Shown in pieces: positions 46,704 to 55,750 of a stretch of 64,000 bases of DNA. Both the position numbers and the translations under genes were made by a program. Each line of letters opens with the position of its first letter. Within the stretch, counting starts at the first letter, position 1. The notes below the pieces were generated by a model. The model was not told the DNA's origin and did no database searches. It saw only the letters and a list, made by a program, of their open reading frames with translations. The DNA comes from Anaerovirgula multivorans (GTDB taxonomy: Bacteria; Bacillota; Clostridia; Peptostreptococcales; Natronincolaceae): assembly GCF_900188145.1 (NCBI RefSeq), contig NZ_FZOJ01000011.1, forward strand, positions 86,370-150,369, read 5' to 3'.

Positions 46704-47066
46704 ATGGATTCTGAATGGTTGATAATGTCTTTTTTGGTTATTACCTTTATGCTAATATATAATATACCAATCGTTATGCTTTTGGGGGTTATGTTTTTGG
46801 GATTATATTATGATGATGATAGAGTGCTTACCATTAAAAAAGCGGAAAAAATACAACAAATCAATAATGGATTTTTAAAATTTAACGTTGTTTCATATAT
46901 TCCATACTTCTCTATGTATAATCATTTTGCTATAGCTTATGATAGATTACGACCTGTATGGTGGATAACGATTATTCCGATACTATGTTCGTGGGTTAAT
47001 ACTAAGTTAAGTAATAATTTACTTAAAAAAGCTACAGAGAATATTAAGCCGCAACTGCCGTTATAG
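46704..47066 (+). CDS. small membrane protein, tandem paralogue 2
   Basis: A 120-residue paralogue of the preceding protein with the same KKAEKIQQINNGF loop and IIPILCSWVNTKLSN segment. Its ribosome site AAGGAGGTGA lies in the last codons of the first gene and its ATG follows that stop directly, so the two are translationally linked. The final residues (KPQLPL) differ from those of paralogue 1, and GC content rises at that point, which suggests the 3' end was replaced at a junction near 47049. Function is not recognised. Confidence 0.6.
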   Translation: MDSEWLIMSFLVITFMLIYNIPIVMLLGVMFLGLYYDDDRVLTIKKAEKIQQINNGFLKFNVVSYIPYFSMYNHFAIAYDRLRPVWWITIIPILCSWVNTKLSNNLLKKATENIKPQLPL

Positions 47067-47109
47067 CCTTCGCTATGTACTCTGCTTTTGCTTTTGTTAC
47101 ATGTGTCAA
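47044..47109 (-). pseudogene. possible truncated small gene at the segment junction
   Basis: On the minus strand GAGGAGGTGA is followed by TTG at 47109 and 21 codons reading THVTKAKAEYIAKAITAVAA, then stop just inside the end of the tandem membrane-protein gene. A strong ribosome site with so short a product suggests the start of a gene whose remainder was lost. Not recognised. Confidence 0.4.
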
Positions 47110-47158
47110 TTGTATTCACCTCCTCTTTAGAAGGATGAATTTATTATGGCACAACCTG

Positions 47159-47181
47159 AGAGAATAATTGGATTATTCTCT
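47159..47181 (-). repeat. 23-bp palindromic direct repeat, right copy
   Basis: An exact copy of 45304-45326. Here the palindrome is longer (AACCTGAG and CTCAGGTT extend it to 16-bp arms), and it sits directly after the response regulator stop, so it is probably the terminator hairpin of that operon. Confidence 0.75.
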
Positions 47182-47188
47182 CAGGTTG

Positions 47189-47824
47189 TTATAAAAGCCT
47201 ATATCTATTTTTAGGCCGTCCTAATTTCCCATAAATTGGTATTACCTCTAGTCTTTCTTCTTCTAATAAATATTGTATATACCTATGAACTGTTTGATAT
47301 GCTAAATTTACATTGCTGGTTATATCGTCAATGGTAACGTCAGAATTCTGTTTTCTCAAGTATTCAATAATTATCGAAAGTGTAGCTGGACTAATTCCTT
47401 TATCTACGAAGATACTTTCTCTATCCTCTATCATTTTTTGCTGTATTCTATTTATTTTAAGGTTTACATTCATCCTTGCAATCAAATCAGGTGCCTTGAT
47501 AGGTTTTATAGCAAAATCTGTGGCTCCAACCTCCATAAACTTATCAGAGATCTCCTGTCTCTCATCCACAGTTAATACTAAAATAGCTACTGCCTGATCT
47601 AACTCTTTAATTTTTTTTATCGTAGTTAAACCATCCCAATTGGGCATATGATAATCAACAATAACTAAATTAGGTTTTTCTCTCTTGCATAGATTGTACC
47701 CTTCCCTACCACTTTGAGTTGTAATGACTTCATATCCACAATAGGTACAAATTTCTTTTATTGTATATAATATATCTGCTTCATCATCAATAACCAACAC
47801 TTTCGTATTTTCGTTTTCCTTCAC
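47189..47824 (-). CDS. response regulator, CitB/DcuR-like with C-terminal HTH
   Basis: A 211-residue regulator: receiver domain (VLVIDDEADILYTI, phosphoacceptor Asp in LVIVDYHMPNWDG, Lys in FAIKPIK) and a C-terminal winged helix IDDITSNVNLAYQTVHRYIQYL with LGRPKNRYRLL at the end. This layout is like CitB/DctR regulators that respond to external organic compounds. GTG start at 47824 with AGAGGAGTGA upstream. It is four bases from the kinase gene and is the last gene of a four-gene unit. Confidence 0.88.
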   Translation of the reverse strand: MKENENTKVLVIDDEADILYTIKEICTYCGYEVITTQSGREGYNLCKREKPNLVIVDYHMPNWDGLTTIKKIKELDQAVAILVLTVDERQEISDKFMEVGATDFAIKPIKAPDLIARMNVNLKINRIQQKMIEDRESIFVDKGISPATLSIIIEYLRKQNSDVTIDDITSNVNLAYQTVHRYIQYLLEEERLEVIPIYGKLGRPKNRYRLL

Positions 47825-47828
47825 AATA

Positions 47829-49202
47829 TCACTCCTCTATCTCCCTATCAACCGACGGAAAAAATACATTTACTCTTGTACCTTCCTCTAAAATACTGGC
47901 TATTTCAATCTTACCATCATTTTCTTCAATGATTTGCTTTGCAAAGGGTAATCCTAAACCAGTCGTATTATTGGTAGAATGACCAATTTCCCAAACATGC
48001 GGTAAATCTGAAGGCTTAATACCCATTCCATTGTCTATTATTGAAATCCTAATTCCTCCCATGAACCCCTTAACTTCAATGATAATTTTCTTATAAGTAT
48101 CGTTGCAGGGTACAATAATTGCATTTTCTATCAAATTTATTAAAGCTCTCACCACCCTGACTTTATTTACATAAATCTCAGATAAACCTTCTTCTATATC
48201 TATTTCTAACTTCAATTTCTCATCCTCTACAGGTATTTGAGCCCTAATATAAGTGATTAGTTTCTCAACCTTCATTTTTTGTCTTGATGAACCATATAAA
48301 AAACTTGTAACCATTTCACTCATCTTTTCAACAGCATTTTCAATTTTATTACAATAGTCCTGTAATTTTTCTTGGTTTCCTGAAATTAAAAGTAATGAAT
48401 TTAAACCTCTTATTGTAACTAAAGGGGTTTTTAAATCATGGGCAAGAGAATTGATTTCTAAATATACTCTATTTCCCATAGCCTTAGTCTTCATTGACTC
48501 CAAAGCCCTTTCCTTTAAATAATTTTCCTTTACAATAGCAATGTTTTGAGCATGGCTTTGAAAAAGCGTAGATGTAATTACAGCAGAAAAAAATAAAGGA
48601 ATAAAGAATGAAAAGCCTATAAAATTTAATACAGAACTACTATTCAAATAAACGCCTGCAATTTTTATACTTATAGGAATATCACTTTGCCCAAATCTAT
48701 AAACTGAAAAGATAGGCATTATATTTAACCATTGAAAAGCGAAAAAGACTTGTATAGATACTACTGTTGATTGAAAAAAATAATGACTTTGTCTTCGTCC
48801 CTTTCTAATCAAATAACAAGAAGAAATCATAGCAACGATTGTAGTAATAGGTTCCCAAGGAATTGACAACATTTTAGAGATAATTATATTAAGCATGACG
48901 AAGCAAGTAATTTGAACTATTAGTAAAATGTTTTCTTTCAATATCCATTGATTTAAAAGTAACCGACCTCCTACAACTACACTTAAAAATAGCAAAGTGT
49001 TTTGTGTTGTAAATAGTATACTACTTGTAGCAGAAGCCAATATTAATTGGCCACTATCTCCCGTATTGATAGCTTCTCTAATTTGTACAACAATATTAAA
49101 CCATACAGCTTCTGTTATGATTGGCCACAATATGCTTGTAATAAAAAGCACCAAGGCACTTATCATGTATTTCTTTTCTTGCATTAAATTTTCCGCGTCC
49201 AT
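47829..49202 (-). CDS. multi-pass membrane histidine kinase
   Basis: A 457-residue kinase. The N-terminal half (residues 8-235) has about seven to eight hydrophobic segments and no obvious extracellular domain. The kinase part has INSLAHDLKTPLVTIRGL (phospho-His), LINLIENAIIVPC, IDNGMGIKPSDLPHVW and TTGLGLPFAKQIIEEN. Because it has no large external sensor, the substrate-binding protein and the unknown membrane protein encoded upstream may supply the signal. ATG 49202 has AGAGGGG upstream; the longer start at 49235 is less likely. Confidence 0.88.
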   Translation of the reverse strand: MDAENLMQEKKYMISALVLFITSILWPIITEAVWFNIVVQIREAINTGDSGQLILASATSSILFTTQNTLLFLSVVVGGRLLLNQWILKENILLIVQITCFVMLNIIISKMLSIPWEPITTIVAMISSCYLIRKGRRQSHYFFQSTVVSIQVFFAFQWLNIMPIFSVYRFGQSDIPISIKIAGVYLNSSSVLNFIGFSFFIPLFFSAVITSTLFQSHAQNIAIVKENYLKERALESMKTKAMGNRVYLEINSLAHDLKTPLVTIRGLNSLLLISGNQEKLQDYCNKIENAVEKMSEMVTSFLYGSSRQKMKVEKLITYIRAQIPVEDEKLKLEIDIEEGLSEIYVNKVRVVRALINLIENAIIVPCNDTYKKIIIEVKGFMGGIRISIIDNGMGIKPSDLPHVWEIGHSTNNTTGLGLPFAKQIIEENDGKIEIASILEEGTRVNVFFPSVDREIEE

Positions 49203-49249
49203 AGTTTCCCCTCTTTTTATAGTGATTTCAATCAAACAACCTTGTAATG

Positions 49250-49849
49250 CTAACGAAAGGCGGATACAAAGGGTTCCGTTATATCCCTAATATCCTCAAC
49301 TAATGTTATGGGTATGTTGTGTTCTTTAGCTAAATTTGAAAGAAATTGATCATAATTAGAATCTGTTGTACTAATAATATAATCTGACTCTTTACAAGTC
49401 ATCTTTAAAAGCATATCTGTTTTTCTATTTCTCCTTGAATTGCCACCAATGTATATTGTTATGATAGGTATCTCTTTTTCTTTTACACTGTTTAATAATT
49501 TGTCAATTCTCTTTTTTTCATCTTGAAAGGATATTTCCTGTAGCTTTTCTCCTATATCACTATATCCAGCCACAAAAACTACAGTATTTATATTCTCTAA
49601 ATCTGGTTCTACCGCTTGAGGCATAAAGAAATTATGAAGCATTAGTTTATTAGCTATATCTTTTATCATATAGGCATCAGTGCTCTGACCAGCAGAAGTA
49701 ATTAATACCATCTCCTTAGCAATTGGTCTAGGTAAAGAAGGTAATGCCTGTAAATCTCTATATGTCTTCTTGTCCACAAAGGTATTCAGCATAAAGGAAA
49801 TTACTAATAAAGTAGTAAAGCTAATTACCGTTAAAGTTTTTAATTTCAT
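49250..49849 (-). CDS. membrane-anchored protein of unknown function (possibly DUF6305)
   Basis: A 199-residue protein with an N-terminal membrane anchor (TLTVISFTTLLVISFML) and an extracytoplasmic alpha/beta domain: KEMVLITSAGQSTDAYMIKDIANKL, TVVFVAGYSDIGEKL, IPIITIYIGGNSRRN, then SDYIISTTDSN. It looks like a Rossmann-like fold. DUF6305 is my best guess for the family but is not certain. It lies between the substrate-binding protein and the kinase gene, so a role in relaying ligand binding to the kinase is inferred. ATG 49849 is spaced better from GGAGAAG than the earlier codons. Confidence 0.6.
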   Translation of the reverse strand: MKLKTLTVISFTTLLVISFMLNTFVDKKTYRDLQALPSLPRPIAKEMVLITSAGQSTDAYMIKDIANKLMLHNFFMPQAVEPDLENINTVVFVAGYSDIGEKLQEISFQDEKKRIDKLLNSVKEKEIPIITIYIGGNSRRNRKTDMLLKMTCKESDYIISTTDSNYDQFLSNLAKEHNIPITLVEDIRDITEPFVSAFR

Positions 49850-49870
49850 TCTCATCTTCTCCAACAATTA

Positions 49871-51502
49871 TTATTCAATAAGTAAATCCACTTGATCTAA
49901 GGGTTCTTCTCCAATGATATGGGGGACATAACCTTTAACAGCGCTTCTTGCTCCTATCGTTGGCATTGTATGAACTAAAGGGATAGATGGGGTATCACTG
50001 TGAATAATCCCCTGCAATTCTCTATATATATTCCTTCTAAATTCCATATCAGTAACTTGTCTAGCTTGAGATAGTAATAAATCTACTTGAGGGTTATTAT
50101 AAAATGAATAATTACTAGCTAGTCCAGGTTTTATATTTTCCGATGCAAAGAAAGTATAAAGAAAATTGTCTGGGTCAACATTATCACCGTTCCAACCAAT
50201 TAAAGCCATTTCATGATCTCCATCCTTAATCCTATCAATATATTGATCCCACTTCATCACTTCAATATTGACAGTAATATTTGCTTTATTTAAACTTTCT
50301 TTTATAAATTCTGCTAAAGCAATTGGATCAGGAGAATAATCTCTTGGCGAATCCATCACCCATAAATTGATTTCAAATCCATCTGAAAGGCCTGCTTCTT
50401 TCAATAATTGTTTCGCTTTATCAACATCATATTCTAGTGATTTTATCGTTTCATTATATCCCCATACTACAGGAGGCAAAAAAGAATTTGCTGGTCGAGT
50501 TAAATAGTTAAATACTTCTTTAATCATATCATCTTTATCTATTAAATGACCTATTGCCCTGCGTACTTCCTTTTTATTTAATGGCTCCTTTGTGTTATTT
50601 AAAGCTAAATATCCAATATTAAAAAAAGGTCTAGCATGTAGTCGTAAATCATCTGAATCATCTATCTTTTGTATATCGTCTAGAACTAAATTATCCACCA
50701 TATGAATTTCTCCTAATTTTAACAGCATCATTCTTTTTTCATTTGATGGTATTGTTCTAAATTCAATTTCATTAAGCTTTGGGGTTTCTCCCCAATAATT
50801 TCGATTTCTTTCTAGCGTAATTTTTTCACCCATTTCCCAGCTTTTAAGTGAAAATGGTCCTGTTCCTATGGGATGATATTTGAAGCTTTCGTTATATTTC
50901 ATCATTGCATCTGGACTTGCTATTCCAAAGGAAGGAAGGGCTAATGTACTCAAAAAAGGAGCATAGGGTTTAGTTAGAACTATTTCTAAAGAATAATCCG
51001 ATAGAGCTGTAGCACTTTTTACTATACCAGGAAAACCGCCAAAATTATAGTTCCAGTAACTAAAATGGCCTGTATGATAGGGACTTTCAGAATTCATCCA
51101 CCTATTAAAATTAAAAGCAACAGCATGGGCATTAAAATTAGTTCCATCGTGAAACTTTATATTTTTTCTTAATCTAAATACCCATATCAAACCATCTTCT
51201 GTGGTTTTCCAGCTTTCTGCCAGGGATGGAACCATACCAATACCATTTTTCTCGTATTTTACCAGATTATCATAAATATTTACTGTCACTTTAAAGGATT
51301 CTTGATCTGTTGTAACAGCCGGATCCAGACTAATAGATTCATTTGCTCTTCCTATAATCAACTTTTTATAATCGGGAGAGCTTTTAGAAATATTACTTAG
51401 TACATAATCTATATTTATTATAGGAGATTCTAGCAGAAGAACTAAGCTTATAGAAAAGAAAAGAATGATAGCGAATATTAATAAAATTTGATGTGTTTTC
51501 AA
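49871..51502 (-). CDS. peptide/nickel-type ABC substrate-binding protein (family 5), membrane anchored
   Basis: A 543-residue extracytoplasmic protein of the OppA/DppA family (SBP_bac_5). The N-terminus is a membrane helix (ILLIFAIILFFSISLVLLL) without lipobox Cys, so it remains anchored by the helix. Family marks are NIYDNLVKYEKNGIGMVPSLAESW, WVFRLRKNIKFHDGT and HPIGTGPFSLKSWEMGEKITLERN. No permease or ATPase genes are nearby; instead kinase and regulator genes follow. So it may serve as a sensor rather than for transport. TTG start at 51502 with GGAGGT eight bases upstream. Confidence 0.88.
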   Translation of the reverse strand: MKTHQILLIFAIILFFSISLVLLLESPIINIDYVLSNISKSSPDYKKLIIGRANESISLDPAVTTDQESFKVTVNIYDNLVKYEKNGIGMVPSLAESWKTTEDGLIWVFRLRKNIKFHDGTNFNAHAVAFNFNRWMNSESPYHTGHFSYWNYNFGGFPGIVKSATALSDYSLEIVLTKPYAPFLSTLALPSFGIASPDAMMKYNESFKYHPIGTGPFSLKSWEMGEKITLERNRNYWGETPKLNEIEFRTIPSNEKRMMLLKLGEIHMVDNLVLDDIQKIDDSDDLRLHARPFFNIGYLALNNTKEPLNKKEVRRAIGHLIDKDDMIKEVFNYLTRPANSFLPPVVWGYNETIKSLEYDVDKAKQLLKEAGLSDGFEINLWVMDSPRDYSPDPIALAEFIKESLNKANITVNIEVMKWDQYIDRIKDGDHEMALIGWNGDNVDPDNFLYTFFASENIKPGLASNYSFYNNPQVDLLLSQARQVTDMEFRRNIYRELQGIIHSDTPSIPLVHTMPTIGARSAVKGYVPHIIGEEPLDQVDLLIE

Positions 51503-51775
51503 TCAAATGCACCTCCAATCATCGACCCTTTTTTACTCAATATGAACAATAGAACTTGCTTATTCAAGTCAAATGGTTTCAAGCACCTATAGCATTGTCT
51601 TATCTGGAATGTTCCTTAAGCAACTTTATCCTTCGTTATACTATTTCTATATTCTACTACCTATTCCTTTTTATCTTTTAAATCAATATTAGTATTTTTA
51701 TTTTACACCAACCTTCAAGGACTTTTCTACTGTCTAATCTTGCTGAATCAAGTAAATAATGACAAAATCTGCATA
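51503..51775. other. intergenic region upstream of the substrate-binding protein
   Basis: About 270 AT-rich bases. I see -10-like strings (TATAAC near 51638 on the minus strand) but no convincing promoter, sigma-54 site or frame. Confidence 0.35.
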
Positions 51776-51814
51776 AGTAAAATAGAGCAACCCTTCTGCG
51801 AAGAGCTGCTCTAT
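51776..51814 (-). terminator. intrinsic terminator after ftcD
   Basis: On the minus strand ATAGAGCAGCTCTTC, a 3-base loop and GAAGGGTTGCTCTAT followed by TTTAC. Confidence 0.88.
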
Positions 51815-51846
51815 CCTTTATTTTATATTCTATTCTCTTTTCCCCT

Positions 51847-52743
51847 TTATTCAGCTACTCTTTTTTCTAATATTTGATCCATACTGAAGTCTTCTATCTG
51901 TAAATAATATTCAGCACAATCAATTAAGGATTTCATAGGAACTAAGCCTATTACCTCACTGCCTATTACAGCTATTCCATATCTTTGAGCTTCCATTTTA
52001 ACCATTTCGAAGGCTTGATAAATAGCGGTTTTTTCATAATTCACTAAATTCATTGAAACCTGCGCTATGTTTCTCTCTTCTAGCATAACGCCAATTCCCT
52101 TTACATATCTTAATCCTCCACCTAAAAATCTTACCTTCTTTGCAATAGCACTTGCAATCTCTATATTATCTGTTGCAAGGTTAACATTGTAAGCAACTAA
52201 CGGTACTCGAGCCCCAACAGCTGTAGCTCCTGCCTTTACATTCATTGTTGCGGGTCCAAAATCTGGCTTCCATTCTTCTTTTTTAATTTTTTCAAAGAAA
52301 CCTTCATATTGTCCCTTTCTTACCTCTGCAAGATTTCCTCTTTGAGGTGTTGTGGCAGCATCTTCATAAAGATATACAGGGATATTTAACTCTTCTCCCA
52401 TTCTTCTGCCTACTTCACGAGCCATCTCTACACACTCTGCCATTGTTACATCAGCGATTGGAATGAAGGGGATCACATCAGTAGCCCCCATTCTTGGATG
52501 CTCACCCTCATGGATTGACATATCAATTAATTCTGCTGCTTTTTTAGCTAAATTGAAGGCAGCTGTTGTTACTGCTTCAGGTTTCCCTACGATGGTTACC
52601 ACTGTCCTGTTATGACTTTTATCTGAAGAATAGTCCAACAATTTGGCTCCTTCAACCCTTCTTACTTCCTCTACGATGGCTTCTATTACTTCATTGTTCC
52701 TACCTTCACTAAAGTTTGGAACACATTCTACTATTTTTGCCAT
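51847..52743 (-). CDS. ftcD: glutamate formimidoyltransferase
   Basis: A 298-residue transferase that moves the formimino group of formiminoglutamate to tetrahydrofolate, releasing glutamate, in histidine breakdown. It begins MAKIVECVPNFSEGRN and has HEGEHPRMGATDVIPFIP and YLYEDAATTPQRGNLAEVRKG, all typical of the formiminotransferase domain. The cyclodeaminase domain is absent, as usual for this length class. It follows gltS on the same strand after 58 bases. No hutH/U/I genes are in the window. Confidence 0.95.
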   Translation of the reverse strand: MAKIVECVPNFSEGRNNEVIEAIVEEVRRVEGAKLLDYSSDKSHNRTVVTIVGKPEAVTTAAFNLAKKAAELIDMSIHEGEHPRMGATDVIPFIPIADVTMAECVEMAREVGRRMGEELNIPVYLYEDAATTPQRGNLAEVRKGQYEGFFEKIKKEEWKPDFGPATMNVKAGATAVGARVPLVAYNVNLATDNIEIASAIAKKVRFLGGGLRYVKGIGVMLEERNIAQVSMNLVNYEKTAIYQAFEMVKMEAQRYGIAVIGSEVIGLVPMKSLIDCAEYYLQIEDFSMDQILEKRVAE

Positions 52744-52801
52744 ATCATAGTCCTCCTCTTATTTTTAATAGATATCTTTCTAATATTAAGTAAATTTTAT
52801 T

Positions 52802-54034
52802 CTATTGGAAGAAATTCATAAACCATACGATGGTAGGTAATGCCACAATATCGATTAAAACTGCACCTACCAAAGGAACCACTAAAAAGGCTCTTGGAGA
52901 TGGTCCATACTTTTCTGTAACAGCACCCATATTCGCAATGGCATTTGGCGTGGCCCCTAAACCATGTCCCGCCATACCAGCTGACATAATGGCACCATCA
53001 AAACCTTTGCCCAATAGAGGGAAGCAAACAAATATACAGTAGATTGCCATAAAAGTTACCTGAGCAACCAAAATTACAAACATAGGAATGGCTAGATCAA
53101 ATAATTCCCATAGCTTCAAGTTCATTAGAGCCATTGATAGGAAAGTACCTAGAGATATATTACCAATTAAATCAATTAAATGTTGATCTAATTTTACTAT
53201 TTTTACCTGATCGTTAATATTTCTGAAAATAACTGCAATAAACATAGCACCTACATATCCTGGTAGTGCAAAGTCAATTGCTTCCGAGAACCATCCACTG
53301 GCCATAGCCCCCACTGTCATACATACGGTGATTAAAGCAATGTGAACAAACATAAGGTTAGAGGTGATTTCAGATTTTTCTCCTGTAGCTGCTAATTCCC
53401 TATAGGTTTCTAGCTCTAAAGAATTTACCTCTTCAGGCTTTAAATTATTTTTTTCAATTAAATACCTAGCAATCGGTCCTCCGATTAATCCTCCTGCAAT
53501 TAATCCAAAGGTCGCAGCTGATAAGGCCACTGTGCTTGCTCCCGCAAAGCCCATACTTTCTGCTGTTGGCCCAAAGGCCGCAGCTGCACCATGTCCACCC
53601 TCCATAGAAACAGCTCCCGCCATGATTCCTAGCATAGGATGTAATCCTGTAACCTTAGCAAAAACTACACCTATGATATTTTGAAAAATAGCTAAGGCTC
53701 CGGAAAGCAGCCAATAGATGATAAGAAAAACACCACCTTTTTTTAATAATTTTAAGCTTCCACCTAATCCTACAGTGGTAAAAAAGGCGATCATAAATGG
53801 TGATTGAAAGGTTGTGTCCAATTGAATGGTAATGATGTTGGACATCTTAAGAATTAAAACAATGATTGCAAATAATAGTCCTCCGATCACTGGAGCAGGA
53901 ATACAAAATCTTTCAAAGAATGCTACTTTTTTTCTAAGCGTGTACCCAATTAGAAGTAGACAAACTGCCATAGCTAAGGTTGCTATCATATCTACCTTCA
54001 AGGTCAAGATACCTTCTAGTAATTCTGTCTTCAT
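52802..54034 (-). CDS. gltS: sodium/glutamate symporter GltS
   Basis: A 410-residue membrane protein with about ten to twelve spans. Family marks are FCIPAPVIGGLLFA, GIMAGAVSMEGGHGAAAAFGPT in the first half and MSAGMAGHGLGATPNAIANM in the second. It takes up glutamate with Na+. It lies upstream of ftcD and has a sigma-54 promoter at 54219-54233, next to a sigma-54 response regulator, so glutamate or formiminoglutamate use is probably controlled by that system. AGGAGG precedes the ATG. Confidence 0.95.
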   Translation of the reverse strand: MKTELLEGILTLKVDMIATLAMAVCLLLIGYTLRKKVAFFERFCIPAPVIGGLLFAIIVLILKMSNIITIQLDTTFQSPFMIAFFTTVGLGGSLKLLKKGGVFLIIYWLLSGALAIFQNIIGVVFAKVTGLHPMLGIMAGAVSMEGGHGAAAAFGPTAESMGFAGASTVALSAATFGLIAGGLIGGPIARYLIEKNNLKPEEVNSLELETYRELAATGEKSEITSNLMFVHIALITVCMTVGAMASGWFSEAIDFALPGYVGAMFIAVIFRNINDQVKIVKLDQHLIDLIGNISLGTFLSMALMNLKLWELFDLAIPMFVILVAQVTFMAIYCIFVCFPLLGKGFDGAIMSAGMAGHGLGATPNAIANMGAVTEKYGPSPRAFLVVPLVGAVLIDIVALPTIVWFMNFFQ

Positions 54035-54133
54035 TTGATTAACCTCCTTTAATTATTAATGGTTTCTTCTCACTAACTATAGACATACTCTCACAAATCC
54101 TAATTTCAATACACTAAGGGCTACATTTGCAGT

Positions 54134-54158
54134 CCTTGACCATGTCCTTTTGTCAAGG
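54134..54158 (-). other. leader hairpin of gltS
   Basis: CCTTGAC, an 11-base loop and GTCAAGG lie between the sigma-54 promoter and gltS. No T run follows, so its role is unclear; it might affect mRNA stability. Confidence 0.4.
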
Positions 54159-54218
54159 GCGAAACCGTAGACCATGGATATTAAAATTTAAGGCTATCAG
54201 CGTATATTGATAATAAAA

Positions 54219-54233
54219 GCAATTTGTGTGCCA
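54219..54233 (-). promoter_or_regulatory. sigma-54 promoter for gltS-ftcD
   Basis: On the minus strand TGGCACACAAATTGC followed by TTTT: GG and GC are exactly ten bases apart, a near-perfect match to TGGCAC-N5-TTGC. It lies about 185 bases before the gltS ATG. Confidence 0.88.
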
Positions 54234-54341
54234 TTATTTCAAATTTTTTAATAATTATATGAAGGTTTTTAGAATCAGCTATTTCAAGGCATTAGATAGA
54301 TGACAACAAATCTTAATCCTCCTTGAAGCTACAATAACTAC

Positions 54342-54384
54342 AAAAATGCCCTGCAAATTTTTCCTTTCGGTAAAAATTGCAGGG
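54342..54384 (-). terminator. intrinsic terminator after the NtrC-type regulator gene
   Basis: On the minus strand CCCTGCAA with TTGCAGGG and an inner TTTTT/AAAAA pairing, followed by CATTTTTG. Confidence 0.85.
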
Positions 54385-54397
54385 TGCTATATCTCTT

Positions 54398-55750
54398 TTA
54401 TAGGTTATACTCCTTAATCTTATATCTCAATGCCCTTTCGCTCATACCTAAAGCCTCTGATGTTTTCTTGCGATTTCCCTTAAAATATTCTAGATTTGCC
54501 TCCATTACCTTTTGTTCTATTTCCTTCATGCTTTCTCCAATATGAACCGGAATAAAACCCTTTGAGGATTTAACGATATTTTCTACTCTCGATAAATCCT
54601 CTGGTAAATCCTCTTGGTCAATAAAATCATTTTGCGTTAAGGCCACCGCTCTTTCAATAATGTTTTCTAGCTCTCGTACATTTCCTTCAAATTTATATCG
54701 TTCTAGTGTTTCCAATGCCTTTCCTGTGATACCCCGAAGGTTTTTAGAGAAGGCTTCATTATATTTCTTTATGAAAAATTCTACTAACTTTGCAATATCT
54801 TCCTTTCTTTCCCGTAGAGGAGGCATAGGTATATGAATTACATTCAATCGATAGAACAGGTCCTTTCTAAACCGATTCAGTAATGTTTCCTCCTTTAAAT
54901 CCCTACTGGTAGCAGAAATAAATCTTATATCTACAGTGATCCCTGTCGAAGCACCAATAGGTCGAATTTCCTTCTCCTGTATTACCCTCAGCAGCTTTGT
55001 TTGAAGGCTAACCTCCATATCTCCAATCTCATCTAGAAATAAGCTTCCCCCTTGAGATAGCTCAATAATTCCTTTTCTATCCTCAAAGGCTCCAGTGAAG
55101 GATCCCTTCTTAAAACCAAACAACTCACTTTCCAATAGATTTGCCGGCATGGCAGAGCAATTAATTACATGAAATGGCTTATCTTTCCTTTTTCCTTCAA
55201 AATGAATAGCTCTTGCAACTAGCTCCTTACCCGTACCACTCTCTCCAGTAATCAATATGTTACTATCGATATCCTTTACTTTGTCGATCAAATAAAAAAT
55301 TTCCTTCACCTTTTTAGAGGATCCAACAATATTGTATCGAGAATTCTTCTGCTGAATATGGCGATCCAAATATCTAATTTTACTATTGAGGTGAATATAT
55401 TCTTCTGCCCTCTTCAACAATAGCAAGAGTTCTTCTGAATTAATGGGTTTTGTAACGTAATAAAAAGCCCCTGATTTGATGGCTTCAACTGATGATTCAA
55501 TGGTACCATAAGCAGTCATCATAATCGTAATTACTTCTGGCTTTAAAGCCTTTATCTCTTTTAATACCTCTACTCCATCATCCTCCCCTAATTTCAAATC
55601 CAAAAGAACGATGGCAATATCCTCTTCATTCACGATTGCCACTGCAGATACCTGATCTCCAGCAGTGTAGATTTGGTAGTTATCTTCTAGGGTGAACCTT
55701 AGGGAATTTCTTATGGATCCTTCATCGTCAACAATTAATAGCTTCTGCAA
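54398..55750 (-). CDS. sigma-54-dependent response regulator (NtrC/AtoC type)
   Basis: A 450-residue regulator: receiver domain (LLIVDDEGSIRNSL, Asp in IAIVLLDLKLGEDDG, Lys in YVTKPIN), AAA+ domain with Walker A GESGTGKELVA, the contact loop as GSFTGA (Ser in place of the usual Ala), and LFLDEIGDMEVSLQTKLLRV, then Fis helix-turn-helix NRKKTSEALGMSERALRYKI. It is phosphorylated by the kinase encoded upstream (overlap of 23 bases) and should activate the sigma-54 promoter in front of gltS-ftcD. Start is TTG at 55750 with GGGGAAG upstream. Confidence 0.94.
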   Translation of the reverse strand: MQKLLIVDDEGSIRNSLRFTLEDNYQIYTAGDQVSAVAIVNEEDIAIVLLDLKLGEDDGVEVLKEIKALKPEVITIMMTAYGTIESSVEAIKSGAFYYVTKPINSEELLLLLKRAEEYIHLNSKIRYLDRHIQQKNSRYNIVGSSKKVKEIFYLIDKVKDIDSNILITGESGTGKELVARAIHFEGKRKDKPFHVINCSAMPANLLESELFGFKKGSFTGAFEDRKGIIELSQGGSLFLDEIGDMEVSLQTKLLRVIQEKEIRPIGASTGITVDIRFISATSRDLKEETLLNRFRKDLFYRLNVIHIPMPPLRERKEDIAKLVEFFIKKYNEAFSKNLRGITGKALETLERYKFEGNVRELENIIERAVALTQNDFIDQEDLPEDLSRVENIVKSSKGFIPVHIGESMKEIEQKVMEANLEYFKGNRKKTSEALGMSERALRYKIKEYNL

